A stretch of DNA of 64,000 bases from Epsilonproteobacteria bacterium UBA4036 (GCA_002382325.1 DGAG01000003.1:98906-162905); one strand, 5' to 3'; shown: positions 51,315-60,335, counted from the stretch's first letter. Notes: a model not told the origin generated them from the sequence alone. Numbers and translations: made by a program.

Positions 51315-52139
51315 ATGTTAATGAACGGTAAAAAAGGGGTTATTTTAGGTGTTGCAAATAATAAGTCAATTGCCTATGGAATTGCAAAAGCGTGTGCAGC
51401 ACAAGGAGCAACGATTGCATTTACGTATTTAAATGACAGTTTAAAGAAACGAGTTGAACCCATTGCAGCTGAGTTTGGAAGTGAAAATTTAGTGTATCCT
51501 TGTGATGTCAGTCGTCCTGAAGAGATTGTAGCACTTAAAGAGTCTTTACAAAAAGATTTAGGAGAGATTGATTTTATCGTTCACTCTATTGCCTTTGCTC
51601 CAAAAGAGGGATTAAGCGGACGATTTTATGATATTACTAAAAATGCCTTTGATATTGCCATGGACATTTCTGTTTATTCATTAATTGAAATTACACGAGA
51701 GTTAAAACCACTTTTATCAAAAAATTCATCGATTTTAACCCTTTCATATTACGGTGGTGTAAAATATATTCCTAATTATAATTTAATGGGTGTTGCAAAA
51801 GCAGCATTAGAAATGACCACAAAATATCTTGCAGAAGATTTAGGAAAAGATGGGTGTCGTGTCAATGCCATTAGTGCAGGACCTATTAAAACATTAGCTG
51901 CAGCAGGAATCGGTGATTTCAGATTTATGCTTAAATGGAATGAAGCCCATGCCCCTTTAAAAAAGAATGTTTCCATTGATGAAGTTGGAAACTCTGGAAT
52001 GTATTTATTAAGTGATTTAAGCAGTGCGGTTACAGGTGAAATTCATTATGTGGATTGTGGATTTAATATCATGGGGATGCCAGCAGTAGAATTTGACGAA
52101 AATGGTAAACCAGCTATTGCGTGGAACGGTGAAAAATAG
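51315..52139 (+). CDS. fabI: Enoyl-acyl carrier protein reductase (NADH)
   Basis: A 274-residue SDR-fold FabI: GKKGVILGVANNKSIAYGIA cofactor loop, catalytic Tyr/Tyr/Lys region SYYGGVKYIPNYNLMGVAKA (about residues 145-165), and substrate loop NAISAGPIKTLAAAGI. It is the triclosan-sensitive type by family. The ATG at 51315 has AAGGAG 7 nt upstream and starts one base after the tpiA stop region; the longer frame is rejected. Confidence 0.95.
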   Translation: MLMNGKKGVILGVANNKSIAYGIAKACAAQGATIAFTYLNDSLKKRVEPIAAEFGSENLVYPCDVSRPEEIVALKESLQKDLGEIDFIVHSIAFAPKEGLSGRFYDITKNAFDIAMDISVYSLIEITRELKPLLSKNSSILTLSYYGGVKYIPNYNLMGVAKAALEMTTKYLAEDLGKDGCRVNAISAGPIKTLAAAGIGDFRFMLKWNEAHAPLKKNVSIDEVGNSGMYLLSDLSSAVTGEIHYVDCGFNIMGMPAVEFDENGKPAIAWNGEK

Positions 52140-52140
52140 T

Positions 52141-52268
52141 CATAAAGCATACGCTTTTTCCTAAACTCGGCGTTGTCAAGCCAATTTTAAACACTCACTT
52201 ACTTGGTGTAAGCTCCTGTTTAAAATTGACTCTCCGCCTTGATTTTAGAAAAAATCCTATGCTTTATG
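52141..52268. repeat. 128-bp imperfect palindrome (candidate MITE or large hairpin)
   Basis: Outer arms CATAAAGCAT (52141-52150) and ATGCTTTATG (52259-52268) are perfect inverses, as are inner arms AATTTTAAACA (52183-52193) and TGTTTAAAATT (52217-52227); CTTAC-TTGGT-GTAAG forms the tip. Middle parts match partly (CTAAA / TTTAG; GGCG / CGCC). It occupies the gap after fabI. It lacks coding potential and a T-run, so it is more like a small mobile palindrome or RNA hairpin than a terminator. The rest of the gap (52269-52353) shows only A/T-rich promoter-like sequence. Confidence 0.7.
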
Positions 52269-52353
52269 GTAATTCCATTGTTTAAAATTTTAATTTTTAC
52301 TTTAAAATTTATTGAAATTTTGAATTAAGAATTTAAGTACCATTAGGAAGATT

Positions 52354-53562
52354 ATGAATATTGATTATAAAAAACTTGCCCAAAAATATCAAACACCGTA
52401 TTATGTATACGATTTTGATCATATTACAAACCAATACAATGAGCTAAAAGAGGCTTTTAAAGCACGAAAATCGATTTTGGCGTATGCGGTTAAAGCCAAC
52501 TCCAATTTAAGTGTGATTAAACATTTAGCGTCGTTAGGAGCGGGAGCAGATTGTGTCAGTATTGGTGAAGTCAAACGAGCATTAAAAGTAGGAATTACCC
52601 CGTATAAAATTATTTTTTCAGGTGTGGGAAAAACAGACGATGAGATTCGACAAGCTTTAGAGTTGGGTATTTTAATGATTAACGTAGAAAGTGCAGCTGA
52701 ATTAAATCGTGTAGATAGTATTGCACAAGAGTTGGATAAAGTTGCACGTATTTCGATTCGAGTTAATCCCAATATCGACCCTAAAACGCATCCGTATATC
52801 TCAACAGGTTTACATGAAAATAAGTTTGGTGTTGATATTGATACGGCCAAAAGAATGTACATTCAATGCAAAAACTCCAATCATTTAGAACCCGTGGGGA
52901 TTCATTGTCATATTGGTTCTCAACTGACACAACTTGAACCTATTTTAGAAGCTGTAGAAATCGTTGCAACTTTGGTTAAAAATCTTCAAGCCATTAAAAT
53001 TGAGTTGAGTTTCTTTGATGTGGGCGGTGGGTTAGGTATTGTCTATGACAATGAAACACTTATTGATACCAAAGAGTATGCGCAAGGTATTTTAAAAACT
53101 CTGTTTGGTTTAGATGTAACCATTATTTGTGAGCCGGGACGATTTTTAGTGGGCAATTCAGGGGTATTTGTGACCAAAGTATTGTATGAAAAAACCAATG
53201 GCAATAAACGTTTTATCATCGTTGATGGAGCCATGAATGATTTGATTCGACCCAGTTTATACAATGCTTATCATAAAATTGAAGTCCTTAACGATGAAAC
53301 CGAAAAATCATTGTGTCATTTAGTGGGACCTGTGTGTGAAAGCGGTGATTTTTTTGGAAAAAACATTGAATTGCCTTTAACGCAACACAATGATTTAGTA
53401 GCAATTTACAGTGCAGGAGCATATGGGTTTACTATGGCAAGTAACTATAACACACGTGGAAAAGTAGCAGAAATTGCCCTAGAAGGGGGAGAAGACCGAT
53501 TGATTCGAAGACGAGAGAGCTTTGAAGATATTATTGCATTAGAAGAAGAGTTTATCAAATAA
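52354..53562 (+). CDS. lysA: Diaminopimelate decarboxylase
   Basis: A 402-residue PLP enzyme: Lys in LAYAVKANSNL (about residue 47), GAGADCVSIGEV, HIGSQLTQLEP, FDVGGGLGIVY (about 222), EPGRFLVGNSG, and PVCESGDFFGK (about 330) plus YSAGAYGFTM. It makes lysine from meso-diaminopimelate. Heads a run with a HAD phosphatase, pheA, hisC and dxs. Confidence 0.95.
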   Translation: MNIDYKKLAQKYQTPYYVYDFDHITNQYNELKEAFKARKSILAYAVKANSNLSVIKHLASLGAGADCVSIGEVKRALKVGITPYKIIFSGVGKTDDEIRQALELGILMINVESAAELNRVDSIAQELDKVARISIRVNPNIDPKTHPYISTGLHENKFGVDIDTAKRMYIQCKNSNHLEPVGIHCHIGSQLTQLEPILEAVEIVATLVKNLQAIKIELSFFDVGGGLGIVYDNETLIDTKEYAQGILKTLFGLDVTIICEPGRFLVGNSGVFVTKVLYEKTNGNKRFIIVDGAMNDLIRPSLYNAYHKIEVLNDETEKSLCHLVGPVCESGDFFGKNIELPLTQHNDLVAIYSAGAYGFTMASNYNTRGKVAEIALEGGEDRLIRRRESFEDIIALEEEFIK

Positions 53563-53571
53563 GGAAAGCGT

Positions 53572-54351
53572 ATGGCAAAAGGGTTTTTTATTGATGTTCA
53601 AGGCACACTTATTTGCGATGAAAAAAGAGAACCCATCGCAGGGGCGTGTGAATTTATTGATGCCCTCAATAAAAGAAATATTCCTTATGTGGTCATAACC
53701 AATAATACCAAAGTGCAAAGCGATGAATTTTTAAAGAGTTTGCAGAAAAAAGGGTTAAATATCAAAAACTACATTGACCCTTTTTCTTTATTAACCAGCC
53801 AACTTAACGAGAAAAAAATTGCTGCTTTTGGGAGCCGTGAATTTTTAGATATTATGAAAAATTTAGGGTATGAATTGGATTATGAAAATCCACAAGCCTT
53901 GGTGGTATCAATTAAAAAAGAGTACACCAATGAAGATTATGCGTTGATGATTGAGTTGGCTTTAAAAGTTCAAACTATCATAGGCATGCATGAAACGTCA
54001 ATTTACTCCAAAGAAGGCAAACGGTATCCTGGCGTGGGTGCGATTATGCAAATGATAAAATTTGCGACCAATAAAGAGTATAATGTTGTGGGAAAACCCA
54101 GTTTCAATTTTTACAATAAAGCTCGAGAAATGTTGGGATTAGATTTTAATGATATTACCATTATTTCTGATGACATGATTGGAGATTTAATTGGAGCATC
54201 TGCTCTTAAGATGAAAACAGCACTGGTTCTTAGTGGAAAAATAAAAGATGAAAATGAAGTATTGCCCACATTGAAAAAAGAGGAATATCCCACATATATT
54301 GGGCAAAATATGCAAAGTTTGCTGGAACTTTTAAATAAAGGTGAAATATGA
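53572..54351 (+). CDS. HAD-superfamily (NagD/LHPP-like, subclass IIA) phosphatase
   Basis: A 259-residue HAD hydrolase: motif I FFIDVQGTL (residues 5-13), motif II YVVITNNTK (about 42), motif III Lys in VVGKPSFNFY (about 175), motif IV IISDDMIGDLIGA (about 200). The nucleophile Asp is present, but the usual second Asp (DxD) is Gln. Similar substitutions occur in LHPP-type members (DxS). Substrate unknown. It is coupled to pheA by ATGA. Confidence 0.82.
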   Translation: MAKGFFIDVQGTLICDEKREPIAGACEFIDALNKRNIPYVVITNNTKVQSDEFLKSLQKKGLNIKNYIDPFSLLTSQLNEKKIAAFGSREFLDIMKNLGYELDYENPQALVVSIKKEYTNEDYALMIELALKVQTIIGMHETSIYSKEGKRYPGVGAIMQMIKFATNKEYNVVGKPSFNFYNKAREMLGLDFNDITIISDDMIGDLIGASALKMKTALVLSGKIKDENEVLPTLKKEEYPTYIGQNMQSLLELLNKGEI

Positions 54352-55418
54352 GTGATGAAAAAGGCTTAAAAGAGTTACGCGATAAGCTCGATAACATCGA
54401 CGACAAACTGTTGGATTTGATCAATGAACGTATGGAATTGGTTCATCAAGTAGGTGTACTAAAAGCCAACAGCGGTGGAGCCATATATCGACCTGAACGC
54501 GAAAAAGAGATTATAAAACGTTTGGAAGCCCGAAACAAAGGCTTACTTAATAATGCTGCGATTGAAGCTCTTTTTTTAGAGATTTTTGCCATTTCTCGTA
54601 ATTTGGAATTGCCTGAAAATATTGCCTTTTTAGGACCCGAAGGCAGTTTTACCCATCAAGCCGCAGAAACACGTTTTGGTGCCATGAGTTCGTATATCTC
54701 TATTGGTTCTATTAAAGGAGTTTTTCGAGAAGTCAGCACCAAAAAAGCGCGTTTTGGTGTCATACCTATTGAAAACTCTTCTAATGGTATTGTCAGTGAT
54801 ACCATTAATTGTCTGAACAATTATGAGTTAAAAATAATTGCCGAAGTGATTTTAGATATTCATCATACCTTAGCCACAACATGCGATAAAGTCAGTGAGA
54901 TTAAAAAAATCTATTCCAAAGACATTGCCTTTGATCAATGCAGCCGATTTTTAGAAAATTTTGGTTTAGATGAGGTAGAACATATCCCCATCGAATCCAC
55001 TACAAAAGCGGCAAAATTGGCACTTAATGAGCCCAATGCCGCTGCTATTTGTTCTCATGTGGGGGCAAAAATGTATAATTTGCCTATTTTATTTGAAAAT
55101 ATTGAAGATAAAGATAACAACAAAACACGGTTTTTTATTGTCAGTGATTTTGAAAATGCTCCAAGTGGCAACGACAAAACTTCAATTTTGGCAAAACTGC
55201 CCAATACACCAGGGGCATTGGTTGATTTTTTAATTGATTTTGATAAAGCCAAAATCAATTTAACCAAAATAAAATCGCATATCGTAGAGGGAATTTCCAT
55301 CTTTTTTATTGATTTTGACGGACATAAAAATGACAGCAATGTTCAAGAGATTTTTAAAAAACATGAAAAAAGCATTAAATTTTTAGGCTCTTATGTTAAA
55401 GAAGCCGATGATATATAA
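54348..55418 (+). CDS. pheA: Bifunctional chorismate mutase/prephenate dehydratase
   Basis: A 356-residue P-protein. Chorismate mutase helix (LRDKLDNIDDKLLDLINERM, residues about 8-27), dehydratase domain (IAFLGPEGSFTHQAA, FGVIPIENSSNGIV, and the TRF-containing NNKTRFFIVSD, about residues 92-270), and a C-terminal ACT domain (LPNTPGALVDFLIDF) that senses phenylalanine. It makes phenylpyruvate. Confidence 0.94.
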   Translation: MSDEKGLKELRDKLDNIDDKLLDLINERMELVHQVGVLKANSGGAIYRPEREKEIIKRLEARNKGLLNNAAIEALFLEIFAISRNLELPENIAFLGPEGSFTHQAAETRFGAMSSYISIGSIKGVFREVSTKKARFGVIPIENSSNGIVSDTINCLNNYELKIIAEVILDIHHTLATTCDKVSEIKKIYSKDIAFDQCSRFLENFGLDEVEHIPIESTTKAAKLALNEPNAAAICSHVGAKMYNLPILFENIEDKDNNKTRFFIVSDFENAPSGNDKTSILAKLPNTPGALVDFLIDFDKAKINLTKIKSHIVEGISIFFIDFDGHKNDSNVQEIFKKHEKSIKFLGSYVKEADDI

Positions 55419-55429
55419 AAGGAAAAAGA

Positions 55430-56554
55430 ATGAAATTTAACAGCGTATTAGAGAGTTTAAAAACCTATGAAGCAGGAAAACCCATCGAGTTAGTCGTACG
55501 AGAGTATGGGGTTGATCCTAAAGATATTATCAAATTGGCCTCCAATGAAAACCCTTATGGGGCTTCACCCAAAGTGACCGCTAAAATTCAAGAGTTATCT
55601 AAAAACATGTTTATGTATCCCGATGATTCAATGTATGAACTTAAAGAGGCTTTGGCAAACAAATACAGCGTGGCAAGCAATAATATCATTATTGGTTCAG
55701 GAAGTGACCAAGTAATTGAATTTTGTGTCCATGCCAAATGTGGTGAAGATTCAAAAGTAATCATGTCCAAAACAACATTTGCCATGTATGAAATCTACGC
55801 CAAACAAACGGGAGCAACGATTTTAAAAACGCCCGATGATGAACATAACATAGAGCAATTTAAAAAATTGTATGAAGAAAATGGGGCAGATGTCATTTTT
55901 TTATGTTTGCCCAATAATCCTTTAGGGGAGTGTTTATCCAAAGAGGAGGTGTATGCTTTTTTACGTCAAGTCGATGAAAATACTTTAGTGATTGTTGATG
56001 GAGCGTATCAAGAGTATGCGTCGTATAAAGATGCCAAAAAACAGATCCAACCCAGTGATTTGATTCATACTTTTCCTAATACCATCTATTTAGGAACATT
56101 TTCAAAAGCATATTCATTGGGTGGAATGAGAGTTGGGTACGGTATTGGGCATCCTGAAATGATTAAAACATTACATAAATTACGACCTCCTTTTAATATT
56201 ACGACACTAAGTTTAGCTGCGGCTATTGAAGCGCTTAAAGATGAAGCTTTTGTCCAAGAGTGTATTGCCAAAAACTTTGAAGAGATGAAACAATATGAAG
56301 CGTATGCTAAAAGTAATAACATTGAGTATATCCCCAGTTATACCAATTTTATTACCTATAAACTTCCTTTGGAGTATATTTCAGCTCAAGTGGCACAAGC
56401 CTTACTTGAAAAAGGAATTATTATTCGAGATTTGACCAGTTATGGACTTAATGCCATTCGAATTACCATAGGAAGAGCAGATCAAAATCAAAAAGTGCTT
56501 AATGCACTTGATGAAGTTTTAAACAGTTTAAAAACAGCAAAGGTATATGACTAA
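55430..56554 (+). CDS. hisC: Histidinol-phosphate aminotransferase
   Basis: A 374-residue fold-type I PLP enzyme: LASNENPYGASPKV (about residue 38), FLCLPNNPLGECLS, VDGAYQEYA, and PLP Lys in GTFSKAYSLGGMRVGYG (about 225). It lies 11 nt after pheA; enzymes of this group often also accept aromatic amino acids, which would suit the pairing (inference). Confidence 0.92.
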   Translation: MKFNSVLESLKTYEAGKPIELVVREYGVDPKDIIKLASNENPYGASPKVTAKIQELSKNMFMYPDDSMYELKEALANKYSVASNNIIIGSGSDQVIEFCVHAKCGEDSKVIMSKTTFAMYEIYAKQTGATILKTPDDEHNIEQFKKLYEENGADVIFLCLPNNPLGECLSKEEVYAFLRQVDENTLVIVDGAYQEYASYKDAKKQIQPSDLIHTFPNTIYLGTFSKAYSLGGMRVGYGIGHPEMIKTLHKLRPPFNITTLSLAAAIEALKDEAFVQECIAKNFEEMKQYEAYAKSNNIEYIPSYTNFITYKLPLEYISAQVAQALLEKGIIIRDLTSYGLNAIRITIGRADQNQKVLNALDEVLNSLKTAKVYD

Positions 56555-56559
56555 TTATT

Positions 56560-58374
56560 ATGAACGTTAAAAATAAAACAACCAAAGAGTTAGAAGAGAT
56601 TTGTTTACAAATACGAAATCGTATTATTGATGTGGTCAGCCGAAATGGCGGACACTTCTCTTCGACTTTGGGTGCAGTTGAATTAACCGTAGGAATGCAC
56701 TATGTGTTTGATGCCAACCATGATCCTTTTATTTTTGATGTTTCACATCAATGTTATCCTCATAAACTTATTACAGGACGTTGGGAGAGTTTTGAAACCA
56801 TACGACAATTTAATGGGTTAAGCGGATTTACCAAACCCAAAGAGAGCAGTGCTGATTATTTTGTTGCAGGACACAGTTCGACCTCTATTTCATTGGCAAT
56901 AGGAGCGGCAAAAGCCATACGACTTAAAAAAGAAGCACGTGTTCCTGTGGTAATGATTGGCGATGGTTCGATGAGTGCAGGTATGGTGTATGAAGCTTTA
57001 AATGAATTGGGTGACCGAAAATATCCTATGGTTATTATTTTAAATGACAATGAAATGTCAATTGCCAAACCCATAGGAGCCATTAGTAAGCATTTAAGTA
57101 AACTGCTTGCTGGAAAATTTTACCAAGGCTTCAAAGAGAGAGTCGATAAAATTTTACGCAATCATTTCCCTGATGGGGCGACGTATCTTGCCAAAAAAAT
57201 TGAAGAGAGTATGAAGCTTATTACACCGGGGATTATTTTTGAAGAGATGGGCGTGGATTATATTGGTCCCATTGATGGGCATGATATTGAAGAGATTATC
57301 AATACGTTAGAGTTGGCAAAAAATATGGGTAAACCCGTCATTGTACATGCCCGAACGGTTAAAGGTAAAGGGTATAAAGTGGCTGAAGGGCACCATGAAC
57401 ATTGGCATGGAGTGGGACCTTTTGACACGGAAAGTGGAGAGTTTATTAAAAAATCACAAGCAACATCAGCGACAGAAGTATTTGCACAAGCTTTGTTGAA
57501 TTTAGCTAAACAGCATGATAATGTAGTAGGAGTTACCGCTGCTATGCCAAGTGGTACGGGCATAGATAAGCTCATCAAAGAGTACCCCAACCGTTTTTGG
57601 GACGTTGCTATTGCTGAACAACATGCCGTCACTTCCATGGCTGCTATGGCAAAAGAGGGATTTAAACCTTTTATCACCATTTATTCCACTTTTTTACAAC
57701 GAGGCTTCGATCAAATTGTACACGATGTTTGTTTAATGGATTTGCCCGTAGTTTTTGCCATTGATCGAGCAGGTATTGTGGGCAATGATGGTGAAACTCA
57801 TCAAGGGGTTTTTGATATCTCTTTTTTACGATTTATTCCCAATATGATTTTATGTGCACCAAGGGATAATGAGACCTTACAATTGGCGTTAGTGTACGCG
57901 TATGAAGCAACAAGCCCCTGTGCAATACGATATCCGCGAGGTGCTTTTACTCCTCTTCCTTTTGAAGCAGTACCTTTTCAAACAGGTAAAGCCGAACTGT
58001 TACATGAAGGCTCAAGCCATAAACTTTTCATTGGTTATGGGGCAGGAGTTGCTCGCGCGTATCAAACAGCACAATTCTTTACGGAAGATATCGCTTTACT
58101 TGATTTACGTTTTGTGAAACCTTTGGACAAACAACTCTTAAAAGAATTAAGCTCAAAATATTCACACTGGTATATTTTTTCAGATTCACAACAACAAGGG
58201 GGTGTTGGCAGTGCTATTTTAGAGTTTCTTAACGATGAAAAAATCACTGTGGCACTTACAACATTTGAGTATGAAGATATTTTTATTCAACATGGAGATA
58301 CCAAAGAGGTTGAAGAGTCTTTAGGCTTATTGCCCCAACAAATTAAAGAAAGGATTGACATCAGTAATAACTGA
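56560..58374 (+). CDS. dxs: 1-deoxy-D-xylulose-5-phosphate synthase
   Basis: A 604-residue thiamine-diphosphate enzyme: GGHFSSTLGAVELTVGMHYV, GHSSTSISLAIGAA, TPP motif GDGSMSAGMVYEALN (about residue 133) ending in LNDNEMSIAKPIG, and transketolase-type TSMAAMAKEGFKPF and YSTFLQRGFDQIVHDV. It makes the first committed isoprenoid precursor. Follows hisC by 5 nt; ends at a repeat tract. Confidence 0.95.
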   Translation: MNVKNKTTKELEEICLQIRNRIIDVVSRNGGHFSSTLGAVELTVGMHYVFDANHDPFIFDVSHQCYPHKLITGRWESFETIRQFNGLSGFTKPKESSADYFVAGHSSTSISLAIGAAKAIRLKKEARVPVVMIGDGSMSAGMVYEALNELGDRKYPMVIILNDNEMSIAKPIGAISKHLSKLLAGKFYQGFKERVDKILRNHFPDGATYLAKKIEESMKLITPGIIFEEMGVDYIGPIDGHDIEEIINTLELAKNMGKPVIVHARTVKGKGYKVAEGHHEHWHGVGPFDTESGEFIKKSQATSATEVFAQALLNLAKQHDNVVGVTAAMPSGTGIDKLIKEYPNRFWDVAIAEQHAVTSMAAMAKEGFKPFITIYSTFLQRGFDQIVHDVCLMDLPVVFAIDRAGIVGNDGETHQGVFDISFLRFIPNMILCAPRDNETLQLALVYAYEATSPCAIRYPRGAFTPLPFEAVPFQTGKAELLHEGSSHKLFIGYGAGVARAYQTAQFFTEDIALLDLRFVKPLDKQLLKELSSKYSHWYIFSDSQQQGGVGSAILEFLNDEKITVALTTFEYEDIFIQHGDTKEVEESLGLLPQQIKERIDISNN

Positions 58375-58390
58375 TGAGTGTTTAGAAATT

Positions 58391-58475
58391 AGAGTTCAGT
58401 GTTCAGCAAAATCCTAACACTGAGCTCTGTGTTCTGAACTCTGAACACTGGTTGCTTGTTACTCGTCACTATTAA
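58391..58475. repeat. Degenerate inverted repeat (CAGTGTTCAGA family) after dxs
   Basis: GAGTTCAGTGTTCAG on the left and TGAACTCTGAACACTG on the right form imperfect inverse arms; the tract ends with CTTGTTACTCGTCACT of the second word family. It fills the 104-bp gap before zupT. Confidence 0.65.
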
Positions 58476-58478
58476 CAG

Positions 58479-59321
58479 ATGGAAAACATAAGCTTCAACA
58501 CCTATCTTATTGCTTTTCTTCTTACTCTTTTTGCTGGGCTTTCTACAAGTATTGGTGCTGTTTTGGCTTTTTTTTCCAAGGCTAAAAACTATACGATTCT
58601 TTCATTGGGGTTAGGGTTTTCAGCAGGGGTGATGATTTATGTCTCTTTTGCAGAAATTTTGGTTAAGTCCAAAGAGTCTTTTACTCATCTTTACAATAAC
58701 GCTGTTACAGGGGAACTTTTAGCATTGCTCTGTTTTTTTTCAGGCATTGTGTTAAGTGCTATTATTGATGCTTTGATTCCCAAAGATGTCAATCCACATG
58801 AACCCAAAAGTGATGCCCAATTGCATGTATTAAAACAAGATGTCCACTCTTCTTTTATAGACCACAAAAAACTGCGACGCACAGGACTCTTTACCGCTCT
58901 TGCTATTGGGATTCACAACTTCCCCGAAGGATTTGCAACGTTTAGTGCTTCGTTAAGTGATGTTACCTTAGGCGTAAGTATTGCTTTAGCCATTGCCATT
59001 CATAATATTCCAGAAGGCATGGCAGTATCGTTACCCATTTATTACTCCACTAAAAGTAAGAAAAAAGCCTTTTGGTATGCCACTTCTTCAGGATTTGCTG
59101 AACCCATTGGTGCACTTGTAGGATTCTTTTTACTCTATCCGCTTATGCAAGATGCCACCTTAGCCATCACCTTTGGCTTAGTGGCAGGTATTATGATATA
59201 CATCAGTTTCGATGAACTTCTCCCTGCTTCAAGAATCTACGGCAATGCCCATACGACTATTTTAGGGATAAGTTTAGGGATGTTGGTCATGGCATTGAGT
59301 TTGGTGCTTTTTAAAGGGTGA
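58479..59321 (+). CDS. zupT: ZIP-family zinc/divalent metal transporter
   Basis: A 280-residue membrane protein with eight helices and both signature metal motifs: GIHNFPEGFATF (about residue 147) and IHNIPEGMAVSLP (about 173), plus FAEPIGALVGF. A short histidine-containing loop lies at about residues 105-135. It imports zinc or iron. The start codon is only 3 nt after the repeat tract and I see no strong ribosome site. Confidence 0.92.
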   Translation: MENISFNTYLIAFLLTLFAGLSTSIGAVLAFFSKAKNYTILSLGLGFSAGVMIYVSFAEILVKSKESFTHLYNNAVTGELLALLCFFSGIVLSAIIDALIPKDVNPHEPKSDAQLHVLKQDVHSSFIDHKKLRRTGLFTALAIGIHNFPEGFATFSASLSDVTLGVSIALAIAIHNIPEGMAVSLPIYYSTKSKKKAFWYATSSGFAEPIGALVGFFLLYPLMQDATLAITFGLVAGIMIYISFDELLPASRIYGNAHTTILGISLGMLVMALSLVLFKG

Positions 59322-59331
59322 GAAAAAAGTA

Positions 59332-59428
59332 CTCAGTGTTCAGATTTTAGATTTCTGAGTTCAGAGCTCAGTGTTCAGAAAACTTCAAACCTAAATCTTA
59401 GCACTGAATACTGAAATCTGAATACTGC
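59332..59428. repeat. Degenerate inverted repeat (CAGTGTTCAGA family) after zupT
   Basis: Left side begins CAGTGTTCAGATTTTAG and contains GAGCTCAGTGTTCAG; right side ends GAAATCTGAATACTG. The halves are imperfect inverses, able to fold into a long broken hairpin. Confidence 0.65.
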
Positions 59429-59435
59429 AATAATA

Positions 59436-59464
59436 TTGACATTTCCAACCCCCTGTGATAGAAT
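59436..59464 (+). promoter_or_regulatory. Full-consensus sigma-70 promoter for the ferritin-like gene
   Basis: TTGACA (59436-59441), 17-bp spacer, TAGAAT (59459-59464), 31 nt before the ATG. It is unusual in this phylum, where -35 boxes are mostly not conserved. Confidence 0.7.
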
Positions 59465-59495
59465 CCTTGTGTTTATTATTTATAAAGGAGAACAA

Positions 59496-60014
59496 ATGGC
59501 ACGAGTGGGTAATTCAATTATTAAAGGCTTAGAGGTCAGTGAAATCATTGCCATATTAAATAAAGCCTACGCTGATGAGTGGTTGGCATATTATCAATAT
59601 TTTATTGAAAGTAAAGTGGTTAAAGGGATTATGAAAGATGCAGCTATTGCAGAACTCAATCAACATGCAGCCGATGAACTGCGACATGCCACCATGGTAG
59701 CAGATAGAATCTTGCAATTAGGAGGAACGCCTCTTTTACACCCCAAAGAGTGGTTTGAAAAAAGTAACTGTCAATACGATGCTCCCAGCGATTTTGATGT
59801 GGTACAAATCCTTCAAGATGCGATTAAAGGTGAGCAATGTGCGATTAATACTTACAGCAATATTTTAGAACTTACCCGTAACAAAGATATTGTAACGTAT
59901 GATATCGTAAGCCAAATCTTAGCCGATGAAGTAGAACACGAAGAAGATCTACAAGCATTACATGATGACATCAGTGAGTTTGTATCAGATTTGAAAAAAT
60001 CTTTGAATAAGTAA
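59496..60014 (+). CDS. Ferritin-like/bacterioferritin-type protein
   Basis: A 172-residue four-helix diiron protein: ADEWLAYYQYF (Glu about 25), HAADELRHATMVADR (E-x-x-H about 58-61), GEQCAINTYSNIL (about 112), and ADEVEHEEDLQALHDD (about 148). The ATG at 59496 is preceded by AAAGGAG; a longer frame would cross the promoter. Probably stores iron or protects DNA, the usual role of Dps/bacterioferritin-like proteins. Confidence 0.85.
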   Translation: MARVGNSIIKGLEVSEIIAILNKAYADEWLAYYQYFIESKVVKGIMKDAAIAELNQHAADELRHATMVADRILQLGGTPLLHPKEWFEKSNCQYDAPSDFDVVQILQDAIKGEQCAINTYSNILELTRNKDIVTYDIVSQILADEVEHEEDLQALHDDISEFVSDLKKSLNK

Positions 60015-60017
60015 CAA

Positions 60018-60110
60018 TACAGTGTTCAGAATTCAGAAGTCAGCGTTCAGCTTTTGTCACTGAGTATTATGATTTTGGACTTTTCTGAACACTGAACACT
60101 GAAAACTGAA
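60018..60110. repeat. Degenerate inverted repeat (CAGTGTTCAGA family) after the ferritin-like gene
   Basis: Begins CAGTGTTCAGAATTCAG, ends CTGAACACTGAAAACTGAA; the two sides are imperfect inverses with a central unpaired region of about 40 nt. Confidence 0.65.
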
Positions 60111-60154
60111 CACTTTTTTGTTTCCCAAAAAACAAAAAAGTGACACACTTTTTT
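60111..60154. terminator. Overlapping alternative terminator hairpins
   Basis: Arms CACTTTTTTGTTT (60111-60123) and AAACAAAAAAGTG (60130-60142) form one 13-bp stem. The second arm also pairs as AAAAAAGTG (60134-60142) with CACTTTTTT (60146-60154), loop ACA. The two folds exclude each other. Confidence 0.7.
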
Positions 60155-60226
60155 AATAATACCTTAAATTATATTCATAATTCCCAAAAATACTTCAATT
60201 TAAGAAAACTTTAAAAATATCTCGTG

Positions 60227-60335
60227 TAGAATTGCCATAACGGTGTATCGGAAAAGGTATCTTTACTTTTTTGGGTAGGATATGAGTTCGCGCGCTCCGG
60301 TAATACTGACGAAATTTCGAAATTTAGGAGAACAA
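60227..60335 (+). promoter_or_regulatory. Porin promoter and about 97-nt leader
   Basis: TAGAAT (60227-60232) suggests a start near 60239. The leader is much more GC-rich than its surroundings and includes TTCGCGCGC and a 14-bp palindrome AAATTTCGAAATTT (60312-60325) that ends two bases before the AGGAG ribosome site. It probably folds and may control translation or mRNA stability. Confidence 0.5.

Noticed and set aside
60282..60335. N-terminal extension of the porin
   Set aside because: Signal peptide begins at the ATG at 60336; the upstream part is the structured leader.
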